Positions 51,599-60,111 of a stretch of DNA of 64,000 bases are shown piece after piece; positions within the stretch are counted from its first letter, which is position 1; each line of letters begins with the position of its first letter. Below the pieces are notes generated by a model that did no database searches, was not told the origin of the DNA, and saw nothing but the letters and a program-made list of their open reading frames with translations. Source of the DNA: Acinetobacter venetianus RAG-1 = CIP 110063 (GTDB taxonomy: Bacteria; Pseudomonadota; Gammaproteobacteria; Pseudomonadales; Moraxellaceae). Position numbers and translations under genes: made by a program. The stretch covers positions 1,034,722-1,098,721 of the forward strand of contig NZ_KB849558.1 in the NCBI RefSeq assembly GCF_000368585.1, given 5' to 3'.

Positions 51599-54238
51599 TT
51601 AAGTTAACTGAGCAGCTTGGATTTTCTTAGTGTCGACTTGATCAGCTTCTTTGGTGTATTCACCCATTTGATCGAAGTTCAAGTATTTATAGATGTCAGC
51701 AGAAGCGCTGTCGATTTGCGACGCGTACTGTTGATATTCTGCTGGACTTGGTAATTTACCAAGAACCGCAGCTACAGACGCAAGCTCAGCAGAAGCTAAG
51801 TAAACGTTTGCACCTTGACCTAAACGGTTCGGGAAGTTACGAGTAGAAGTCGATACACATGTTGTGTTCGGTGCTACACGTGCTTGGTTACCCATACACA
51901 ATGAACAGCCCGGCATCTCAGTACGCGCACCAGCACGACCGTAGATGTTGTACATACCTTCTTCCATCAATTGATGCTCGTCCATACGAGTTGGTGGAGC
52001 CAACCATAAACGAGTAGATAATGAACCGCTTGGAACTTTATCTAACAATTGACCAGCCGCACGGAAGTGACCGATATTCGTCATGCAAGAACCGATGAAT
52101 ACTTCATCGATTTTGTCGCCTTGAACGTCAGAAAGAAGTTTTGCATCATCTGGATCGTTCGGGCAGCAAAGAATTGGTTCTTTGATGTCAGCAAGATCGA
52201 TTTCGTAAACTTTTAAGTATTCTGCATCAGCATCAGCTTTTAACAAGCTTGGGTTGTCTAACCACTTCTGCATGTTTTCAGCACGACGTGCAAGTGTACG
52301 TGCATCGCCATAACCTTCAGCGATCATCCACTTCAACATGGTGATGTTAGAACGTAGGTATTCCGCAACTTTGCCATCAGAAAGTGTGATTGAACAACCA
52401 GCAGCAGAGCGTTCAGCAGATGCATCAGAAAGTTCGAATGCTTGCTCAACAGTTAAGTCATTTTCCATTTCTGACAAGTCGATCTCAAGGATACGACCAG
52501 AGAAGATGTTTTTCTTACCTTTCTTCTCTACAGTTAAGTCACCCGCTTGAATTGCGTAGTAAGGAATTGCATGTACAAGGTCACGTAAAGTGATACCAGG
52601 CTGCATTTTACCTTTGAACTTAACAAGTACAGATTCAGGCATATCAAGTGGCATAACGCCAGTTGCAGCAGCAAACGCTACAAGACCCGAACCCGCTGGG
52701 AATGAAATACCGATTGGGAAACGAGTATGTGAGTCACCACCAGTACCTACTGTATCTGGAAGTAACATACGGTTTAACCAAGAGTGGATAATCCCGTCAC
52801 CTGGACGTAAAGATACACCACCACGGTTCATGATGAAGTCAGGTAATGTATGGTGAGTTGTTACGTCTACTGGTTTTGGATACGCAGCAGTGTGACAGAA
52901 AGACTGCATCACTAAATCAGCTGAGAAGCCCAAGCAAGCTAAGTCTTTTAACTCATCACGAGTCATAGGACCAGTTGTATCTTGAGAACCAACAGTTGTC
53001 ATCTTAGGTTCACAGTAAGTACCCGGACGGATACCTTGACCTTCAGCAAGACCACATGCACGACCTACCATCTTCTGAGCTTGAGTGAAGCCTTTGCCAG
53101 TGTCAGCAGGTTGTTTTGGTTGACGGAACAAGTCAGAAGCAGGAAGACCTAACTCTTCACGTGCTTTAGCTGTTAAACCACGACCAATGATCAAGTTAAT
53201 ACGACCACCAGCACGTACTTCATCTAAAAGTACAGGTGTTTTAAGTTCTGATTCAGCGATTTGAGCGCCATTTTTGAATGCAGTAACTGTCGCTGCTTCT
53301 TTGTTGATCTTGAGTGTAACTTCGTCACCCATGTTCATGTCAGAAACATCGATTTCTACAGGTAACGCACCAGCATCTTCCATTGTGTTGAAGAAGATCG
53401 GAGCAATTTTACCACCTAAGCACACACCGCCATCTTTTTTGTTTGGAATGTGTGGAAGTTCGTCACCGAAGAACCAAAGTACAGAGTTAGTCGCTGATTT
53501 ACGGCTTGAACCTGTACCAACAACGTCACCTACGTAAGCAACTTGGTTGCCTTTCGCGATCAAATCGTTGATTTGAGTTGTAGGACCAACTTCACCTGGT
53601 TTTTCAGGGTTGATACCATCACGTTCGTTTTTCAACATTGCAGTTGCGTGCAATGGGATGTCTGGACGGCTCCAAGCGTCTTGCGCTGGAGATAAGTCAT
53701 CCGTGTTTGTCTCACCAGTTACTTTGAACACAGTGATTTTGATTTCTTCAGCTACGTCAGGACGGCTAGTGAACCACTCAGCATCAGCCCATGATTGTAA
53801 AACTGCTTTTGCATTTGCATTGCCCGCTTTTGCTTTATCAGCAACGTCATGGAACGCATCAAATACAAGTAAAGTCTTTTTCAATGCTTCAGCAGCTAAC
53901 TCTGCAAGTTCAGCATTGTCAAGAAGTTCAACAAGTGGTGCTACGTTGTAACCACCAAGCATAGTACCGAGTAAGTAAACAGCACGCTCTTTAGTAACAA
54001 GTGGAGAAGTTGCTTCGCCTTTTGCAATCGCAGCTAAGAAAGCAGCTTTTACATAAGCAGCTTGGTCAACACCTGCTGGAACACGGTTTTCAAGCAAATC
54101 AACTAAATATGCTTCTTCGCCTGCTGGTGGATTTTTTAATAATGCTACTAATTCAGCAGTTTGAGCGTCATCAAGCGGCTTCGGTGGGACTCCGAGTGCG
54201 GCACGTTCTGCAACGTGTTGGCGGTAAGCTTCTAGCAC
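51599..54238 (-). CDS. acnB: Aconitate hydratase B
   Basis: AcnB interconverts citrate and isocitrate in the TCA cycle with a [4Fe-4S] cluster. The N-terminal HEAT-like domain fills about residues 1-160, and the swivelling domain has GTGSSRKSATNSVLWFFGDE. The core has GGDSHTRFPIGISFPAGSGL, the Cys ligand region EVFIGSCMTNIGHFRA and MPGCSLCMGNQARVAPNTTC with the remaining two. It is 879 residues (E. coli 865). Start ATG 54238 (MLEAYRQHVAERAALG) is the family start. Strong, regular codon use suits a highly expressed gene. E. coli AcnB also binds mRNA when iron-free. Confidence 0.97.
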   Translation of the reverse strand: MLEAYRQHVAERAALGVPPKPLDDAQTAELVALLKNPPAGEEAYLVDLLENRVPAGVDQAAYVKAAFLAAIAKGEATSPLVTKERAVYLLGTMLGGYNVAPLVELLDNAELAELAAEALKKTLLVFDAFHDVADKAKAGNANAKAVLQSWADAEWFTSRPDVAEEIKITVFKVTGETNTDDLSPAQDAWSRPDIPLHATAMLKNERDGINPEKPGEVGPTTQINDLIAKGNQVAYVGDVVGTGSSRKSATNSVLWFFGDELPHIPNKKDGGVCLGGKIAPIFFNTMEDAGALPVEIDVSDMNMGDEVTLKINKEAATVTAFKNGAQIAESELKTPVLLDEVRAGGRINLIIGRGLTAKAREELGLPASDLFRQPKQPADTGKGFTQAQKMVGRACGLAEGQGIRPGTYCEPKMTTVGSQDTTGPMTRDELKDLACLGFSADLVMQSFCHTAAYPKPVDVTTHHTLPDFIMNRGGVSLRPGDGIIHSWLNRMLLPDTVGTGGDSHTRFPIGISFPAGSGLVAFAAATGVMPLDMPESVLVKFKGKMQPGITLRDLVHAIPYYAIQAGDLTVEKKGKKNIFSGRILEIDLSEMENDLTVEQAFELSDASAERSAAGCSITLSDGKVAEYLRSNITMLKWMIAEGYGDARTLARRAENMQKWLDNPSLLKADADAEYLKVYEIDLADIKEPILCCPNDPDDAKLLSDVQGDKIDEVFIGSCMTNIGHFRAAGQLLDKVPSGSLSTRLWLAPPTRMDEHQLMEEGMYNIYGRAGARTEMPGCSLCMGNQARVAPNTTCVSTSTRNFPNRLGQGANVYLASAELASVAAVLGKLPSPAEYQQYASQIDSASADIYKYLNFDQMGEYTKEADQVDTKKIQAAQLT

Positions 54239-54462
54239 GGTGTTATTCCTCTTCTTTAAAAAATTACTTGTAAGTTCCAGCTTTATACAAGCTTTACAAG
54301 TAATATGGACAGCAAAATTTTACTAGACTTCGCGTTAAAAGTTAATGCAACTACCGTATTTCTACGTGATGCCCATTATTTTATAGCGAAATGTTCATCT
54401 GTTTTAAATACCGCTTTGGTAGTAGCTTAAAGTCCAATAAAACAATGAATTAAATGCATAAA

Positions 54463-54486
54463 AAAAGACAACAACGTTGTCTTTTC
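54463..54486 (-). terminator. Terminator after the small lipoprotein gene
   Basis: GACAAC (54467-54472) pairs with GTTGTC (54476-54481), extended by A/T pairs on each side. The minus strand ends in a T-run. It lies 10 bp after the lipoprotein stop. Confidence 0.75.
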
Positions 54487-54495
54487 ATTTTAACA

Positions 54496-54855
54496 TTAGA
54501 ATAATTTATAGTTTGGCAATTTATCATGTGGTGTTGCCAAACATTTATCAGTGTATTCTTGCTTTAACTTTTCACGTAATGCTTCTGGATCAGATTTCAA
54601 TTGATCTGCTGGAATTGCATACACATTTTCAATAATTTCAAAAATGAATTTACGTGTCGTTTCATCTTCGATTTTACCCGCATGTTCTGTTGCTTGTTTC
54701 TGTTCAATTCCATTTTGGCGATCTAAAGTAATCGAACGTGCTGCATTCCCCACACTGACGCAATAGCCATGCCATTTTTCTTCAGGTGTTAACGGCTTTT
54801 TTTCAGCACAACCAACCAAAGCTAAACCCAATGCAATCAATAGAACTTTTTTCAT
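54496..54855 (-). CDS. Small lipoprotein, 119 aa
   Basis: MKKVLLIALGLALVGCAEKK has a lipobox (LVGC, Cys 16). A helical region of about 100 residues follows, with GYCVSVGNAARSITLDRQNG and ATPHDKLPNYKLF at the end; two Cys (GYCVSV, DKCLATP) may pair. ATG 54855 is chosen because it gives the clean signal; in-frame ATGs up to 54882 lie upstream. No known domain is recognised. It lies divergent from acnB's upstream region and close to another secreted protein, but they are separated by about 100 bp. Confidence 0.78.
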   Translation of the reverse strand: MKKVLLIALGLALVGCAEKKPLTPEEKWHGYCVSVGNAARSITLDRQNGIEQKQATEHAGKIEDETTRKFIFEIIENVYAIPADQLKSDPEALREKLKQEYTDKCLATPHDKLPNYKLF

Positions 54856-54958
54856 CATCATACTGCGGCTAATCGAATGCACACATCATACTGAAACTCA
54901 GTCATTTTGCAAAAAAGATGTTTTTAAAACATGGCTTCCATTAATAAAAGCATACAAA

Positions 54959-55423
54959 TTATTTACTACAATGCATGTTATTGCCTGTTTTTTGACATTT
55001 ACCACCAGTCGCTGACAAATAAGTATTACCCTGAACTAAGTTATAGTTCTTACCTTTGGTATCCCAACATCTCACCCCATTACAGCTTTTTAAAGGAATA
55101 TTCACCTCTATTTTTGCACTCACAGTGGTATTCTTTGCTGGAGCATTTACTGTTGATTTCACTGTAGTTGAATTGGTTTTAACCTCATTAATAGATTGGG
55201 GTGGGATTACAGCAGTCGGCGACGGTGCCACTGCATTTATTTTTTTCTGTGCAGGATCAAGTTGAGGTTCTTGTTTTTTAGCTGGCGGTGGCGTTGCTGA
55301 GTATGTTGTTACACCATGTGCATCAACCCACTTGTAATATTCTTTCGCATTCACATGAAATACACTACTCAGCATACAAATGCTTACAGTTGCCAAAACC
55401 TGACTAAAAGTGACAGATTTCAT
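54959..55423 (-). CDS. DUF4124-domain secreted protein
   Basis: The 154-residue protein has a signal peptide (MKSVTFSQVLATVSICMLSS). A DUF4124 domain follows immediately (KEYYKWVDAHGVTTYSATPP), a short beta motif common in periplasmic proteins. The middle is Pro/Thr/Val-rich and disordered. The C-terminal 45 residues have four Cys (SCNGVRCWD, KCQKTGNNMHC) likely to form two disulfides. Function unknown. It lies between the small lipoprotein and tamB, same strand, without overlap. Confidence 0.82.
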   Translation of the reverse strand: MKSVTFSQVLATVSICMLSSVFHVNAKEYYKWVDAHGVTTYSATPPPAKKQEPQLDPAQKKINAVAPSPTAVIPPQSINEVKTNSTTVKSTVNAPAKNTTVSAKIEVNIPLKSCNGVRCWDTKGKNYNLVQGNTYLSATGGKCQKTGNNMHCSK

Positions 55424-55510
55424 CTCATTTCTCCAAAAAATGTCGTTTATTCTTTAATTTTCAATTACTTATATTAATTGTATCACATTTATTTGCAAAA
55501 ATAACCACAA

Positions 55511-55545
55511 ACAAAAAACCTGCTTTATCGAAATAAAGCAGGTTT
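55511..55545 (-). terminator. Terminator after tamB
   Basis: AAACCTGCTTTAT (55516-55528) pairs perfectly with ATAAAGCAGGTTT (55533-55545); on the minus strand the loop is TTCG and a T-run follows. It closes the tamA-tamB transcript. Confidence 0.92.
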
Positions 55546-55557
55546 GACTGAAATGGA

Positions 55558-58500
55558 TTAGAAACGCCAATTATAGAATATATCGATCGCTCTTTCTAAA
55601 GACTGACTTGCTTCCAAATACAATCGTCGATTCATTTGATAACGCAATGTTAGTTTATTCACTGGTGTGAACACACCAATGCCATAACGAATGAATAGAT
55701 CAGGTGTGATATATCCCGTTAAACTCACTTGTGTATCATCACCTGTTCCTTGTGCATCAAGCGCTAAACCACTCAATCCGAAAGTACGTCCAATTTGATT
55801 GGTTAACGCTCGTGTTCCACCAAGCCCCATACTAATACCCGCAGCGGCAATGGTGTTATTTACATCCGACTTAAAGCCTTCGGTATTACTCAAGCCTGTA
55901 TTACCCTCATTGATTCGACCAGTTAACAATGCATTTAGTGCTTCTTGTTCAGATAAGCCTGCATCGTTATAAACCTGTACATTCGGAACGGTTGCTGTAC
56001 CAGTCACACGTACGCCTACCATGCTGCCTTGGACAGGTTTATTCGCATCTATATCAAGAGTTGGGTTTGCTAATGGCCCATTAAAACGCGCGATTGCTCG
56101 ATTAAGATCTAAGCTTTGACCATAAGCTTCAATTTTAACTTTTTGACTTACACCAATTGCACCATTGGCACGCATTGCAGTTTCTAAACCACGTTGAGAT
56201 AAATGTAGACGACCGACTAAAGGAATATTACTTTCAAAGCCTTGGAAGATGACTTGATTTCCTAAAGTTACTGTCATATCTGCACGGATTTCCCAAGGTT
56301 TAGCTGCTTTCAAAGTTGCTAATAAATCTTGACCTTGCTGTACGACACGAACATCTGGTGAAACATTAACTACAGTTGCAGAACTTTCTGGCATCGAGAT
56401 ACGAGCACGTGGCACATCAATTGAACCTTTCAAACTTAATTTTTGCTGGAATGGATAAACATCCAAACTTAAATCAGGTTGCACAATCGCAGTGATCATC
56501 GGTGCTTGTCGTACCAGTAAATTGTCACCTTTTAATGTTAAAGCTAAATGTGGATCATTTTTCCAATCAAAGCTACCTTTGAGACGCCCTACACCACGAC
56601 CGCTGTTAAATGCACCATCAATACTTGCTGAGTCTTGGCGAATCGATGAATAAAGCTGAATATTGCTAAGATTCACAGGTAACGAAATCATACTGATCGC
56701 ACCATTTTTTAATCGCATCTCACCCGTAATCTGAGGCTGAGTCAGTGTTCCATTGACCTTACCAGCGAGTGCCAACGTGCCTGACATTGAACGTACATCT
56801 TTGATGAAAGGTTTAAATACTTTTAGTTGAACGTCATCAAATGCAACTTCACCTCGCATCGGCATGTTATTTTGATATGGATTGATAATCACATTGGCAT
56901 AACCTGTACCAATATCAGGTGTTTTCATATCAACACGGAACAACAAACCATCATTCACACTTTTCGCAATCAGACTTAACTCGTCATATGTTACTGTCGT
57001 TGCAATATCTTGTGGATCAGCCGCAGCTAAACCAATTTCACCTTTACGTGTGACCAGACTAGCATCAAGTTTTGGTCGACTACCATTTACCCATGAGCCA
57101 CGTGCATAACCATTTAACTGGCCAGTAACGGCTAAGCCTTCAGGCATAAATGCTGCAAAGTCATTGAGTTCAAGATTTTTCGTGACAACAGAGAAATGGC
57201 CTTTGGCTTTACTTAATCGTGCTGCCTGATCTAAACACAACTGACTATTTGAACTCTGCCAACAATGCTGACCAATATATAGTTCAGACAATGAGGTTGT
57301 ATAAATGATTGGCACATTTTGACTTTGCACTAAGTTGACACGTCGTGAGCTAAAGTTGCCTTTTTGCAATTGCCCTAACCAATCATTATTTGCATTGAAG
57401 CCACCAGCAAGTTGAACATAGAAATTTGACTGGCGATTTTTACTTTCAACTTTTAATAGATGTGCTTTTCGAGTTCCAGCAAGACTGACAACTGCATTTT
57501 CAATTTCTTTATTTCCACTACGTAAATTATCAATTTTTGCAGTCAATAAAGTAGGCGTTGTTTCAGATGTCGGTAATTCACCTTGGATGCGCAAAGACTT
57601 AGTGCTCACCAAATCATTGAATGCAAAATCATCAACTGCAATATTTGCTGTAGCTTTCAAACGCGGTTGCGATTGGATATTTAAACTACCGTATGCACGA
57701 CCTTGCAAACCTGGATATAGCTCATATAGTGCAGGTGCATTTAATTTGATTTTTAAGCTTTGAGCATTGCCTGTTGCTTGCAATTGATTTTGAGCATACG
57801 CAAGGAACAAATCATTTGCTTCAAACTGTTGCGGCAAGAAGCCTTTTTGGTTTGAATCAAGTAATAAAGTAAGATTTCCACGACCACGTACAGGTTTGTT
57901 ATTAATAAAACCTGCTGCATTTAACTGACGAATATCAATACGTTTCAATTGATCTGACCAAACGCCTTGTGATTTTACATGACCCGAAATTTCACCTTTG
58001 ACACTAGAAACAAAGTACTGTGGTTTAAATCGTACTAATGAAGCATCAATATCCCAGCCTAATTTATCTTTTAGATTTACTGAACCTGTAGCAAACAGTT
58101 TACCTGCTACGCCATCATGTTTGAGTTCATTCACTTTAATAAATTCTGGTGTTCCAGCTATATCGATTTTTAATAAACCATTACCCTGATTTAAAGCATT
58201 TAATGAACCGTCGTATTTCACAGCAAAGCTTTTAAAGCCACCACCTGCTTTTTGATCGTGGAAAATGAGTGCGGCTGTACTTTTACCTTTTAAAGCAATC
58301 GTTTCATTACTACCCGCTTGAGCAAGCTGACCTTTTAAATCAATCTGCTCTAACTGAATAATTTGTCGATTTGGCTTGGCAAATCCTGTCGCTTTAATTT
58401 CACCATTTAGCAAATTCACGGGGGCTGAAGCCGAAACTGTTTGTGGATTAAAGTCTTGTGCTTTGAGCTGAGCTTGCCAAGAAAGTTGTTGCTTTTCAGA

Positions 58501-60069
58501 TGGTAGTTTTACCTTTGCTTGACCAACTAAGCTACCTTTAGCAGCTTGATAACTAAAGTTTTCAACATCTAACAGACTGCCTTTTACATCAAGACGTGCA
58601 TTGTACTTACCTGTTGGTAATATTGTTTGCTCATGCGGGCGTACAGTTGTCGATAGATAAATATCTTGTTGACCCTCTTTCAAGGCAATATTGGTTTGAC
58701 CTTCATCACTGCTTAACCAACCAATATAGGGAACAGCACGGTCGATATTTTTCCAAGAAACATCTAATAGCATCGGTTGAGGCTTTTTGTCCTTCGCTTC
58801 AGCTTGGTTAAGCTTTACATTCCATGTTTCATATTTATCAAAAGCCAATTCAGCAACTAATGCCAAACCTTTTTCCATTGTTCCCGATGAACTAATATTC
58901 GCATCTAAATTCGGTGGTAAAAAGTCTTGAGCAACTTGGGGTACGGTTTCATTTTTTGGATTCAAATGACTTAACCGACCTTTAATATCCCAAGAAACAT
59001 GCTCATGCCAATTGACCAAACCATTTAAGGCAACAGATCCATCCATGAGTTGCCCATTAAAATCTCGTATATTCAGTTGATTTTTTAGGTCTGTATCCAT
59101 AAGCGCATTGTATTTGCCTTCTGGAATTTGTTCGCCCTTTAGATCAGTATCTAAATTAATGACTAATTTCTGAATATCACCACGAAAACGTGCAACACCA
59201 TCTTTAGCAAATAGCTTTTGCTCTTTCAGTAATGGCACATGGTAGTTTTTAAATAATAGTTCGCCATTCATGGGAACATGATCACGTACAGGATGAACCA
59301 CGACCCAACCTGTCAACATATCAGGCGTTTGTGTTGCAATGCCTGCCTTTAAGGTATCCAATGTACCCGTCGCAACAAGCTTAATGGTTTTAATATCTAG
59401 ACTATTGAGTGCAGGAATGATCACATCAGCTTTGGCATTCAGTGGATATTTACCACTAAAGTCCATTTCACCTGTGGCATTTTGTAGGGCTAAGTAGCCC
59501 ATATCCATACGTGAATCTTCAAAATTCAGCTTTGTACCTGACCATAATGCATCTTTTAAATAAATATCATTAAAATCAACCGTTGATGTTGTTGTTTTTA
59601 TTTCTAAACGATCTAAGGTCGCTTCATCTACGCGCAGAACAAAAGGTAATTTAATTGCATCAAAAGCAAACGGCTTACCTGATGGTGGATTTTTATTAAT
59701 AATGACCAGATTCTTGATATCAGCATGACTCAAGTGTATTTCTTTGTTTAAAATCGCACGCCAACCAAGTGATACATCTGCACGATCTATTGAGACATTT
59801 ACTGCTTTCAGTTGTACAAGTACATTTTTTAGAATAATGCCTGAAAGTAAATTCCCACCTTCATATTCATACTTAATAATTTGCTGAGTCTGAAGTACAC
59901 GATCTAGTAGAAAGCGGCTACCTTTATCTGTAGACATCATTACTAGCACTGAACTTACCAATAGTAAAAGCGTGATAAATATAATCAGCACAATACTACG
60001 GAAAATATGCCGTTCAGATTTAGGTCCAGTTGGAGGTGTTAATTGCTGTTCTACTTCCGTCATAATCAA
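55558..60069 (-). CDS. tamB: TamB, translocation and assembly module / lipid-bridge protein
   Basis: The 1503-residue protein has one N-terminal membrane helix (residues about 25-47, VLIIFITLLLLVSSVLVMMS type) and a very long beta-taco region of repeated strands. The C-terminal 330 residues are the TamB/DUF490 domain, with EQEALNALLTGRINEGNTGL, AAAGISMGLGGTRALT and FIRYGIGVFTPVNKLTLRY at the end. TamB spans the periplasm and works with TamA in outer-membrane protein assembly and with YhdP-like proteins in phospholipid transport. It follows tamA by 42 bp in one transcript. E. coli TamB is 1259 residues, so this one is longer. Confidence 0.93.
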   Translation of the reverse strand: MIMTEVEQQLTPPTGPKSERHIFRSIVLIIFITLLLLVSSVLVMMSTDKGSRFLLDRVLQTQQIIKYEYEGGNLLSGIILKNVLVQLKAVNVSIDRADVSLGWRAILNKEIHLSHADIKNLVIINKNPPSGKPFAFDAIKLPFVLRVDEATLDRLEIKTTTSTVDFNDIYLKDALWSGTKLNFEDSRMDMGYLALQNATGEMDFSGKYPLNAKADVIIPALNSLDIKTIKLVATGTLDTLKAGIATQTPDMLTGWVVVHPVRDHVPMNGELLFKNYHVPLLKEQKLFAKDGVARFRGDIQKLVINLDTDLKGEQIPEGKYNALMDTDLKNQLNIRDFNGQLMDGSVALNGLVNWHEHVSWDIKGRLSHLNPKNETVPQVAQDFLPPNLDANISSSGTMEKGLALVAELAFDKYETWNVKLNQAEAKDKKPQPMLLDVSWKNIDRAVPYIGWLSSDEGQTNIALKEGQQDIYLSTTVRPHEQTILPTGKYNARLDVKGSLLDVENFSYQAAKGSLVGQAKVKLPSEKQQLSWQAQLKAQDFNPQTVSASAPVNLLNGEIKATGFAKPNRQIIQLEQIDLKGQLAQAGSNETIALKGKSTAALIFHDQKAGGGFKSFAVKYDGSLNALNQGNGLLKIDIAGTPEFIKVNELKHDGVAGKLFATGSVNLKDKLGWDIDASLVRFKPQYFVSSVKGEISGHVKSQGVWSDQLKRIDIRQLNAAGFINNKPVRGRGNLTLLLDSNQKGFLPQQFEANDLFLAYAQNQLQATGNAQSLKIKLNAPALYELYPGLQGRAYGSLNIQSQPRLKATANIAVDDFAFNDLVSTKSLRIQGELPTSETTPTLLTAKIDNLRSGNKEIENAVVSLAGTRKAHLLKVESKNRQSNFYVQLAGGFNANNDWLGQLQKGNFSSRRVNLVQSQNVPIIYTTSLSELYIGQHCWQSSNSQLCLDQAARLSKAKGHFSVVTKNLELNDFAAFMPEGLAVTGQLNGYARGSWVNGSRPKLDASLVTRKGEIGLAAADPQDIATTVTYDELSLIAKSVNDGLLFRVDMKTPDIGTGYANVIINPYQNNMPMRGEVAFDDVQLKVFKPFIKDVRSMSGTLALAGKVNGTLTQPQITGEMRLKNGAISMISLPVNLSNIQLYSSIRQDSASIDGAFNSGRGVGRLKGSFDWKNDPHLALTLKGDNLLVRQAPMITAIVQPDLSLDVYPFQQKLSLKGSIDVPRARISMPESSATVVNVSPDVRVVQQGQDLLATLKAAKPWEIRADMTVTLGNQVIFQGFESNIPLVGRLHLSQRGLETAMRANGAIGVSQKVKIEAYGQSLDLNRAIARFNGPLANPTLDIDANKPVQGSMVGVRVTGTATVPNVQVYNDAGLSEQEALNALLTGRINEGNTGLSNTEGFKSDVNNTIAAAGISMGLGGTRALTNQIGRTFGLSGLALDAQGTGDDTQVSLTGYITPDLFIRYGIGVFTPVNKLTLRYQMNRRLYLEASQSLERAIDIFYNWRF

Positions 60070-60111
60070 CCTGAAAATTATTTGACCTTTTAAAGGAATT
60101 TTTAAACTGTA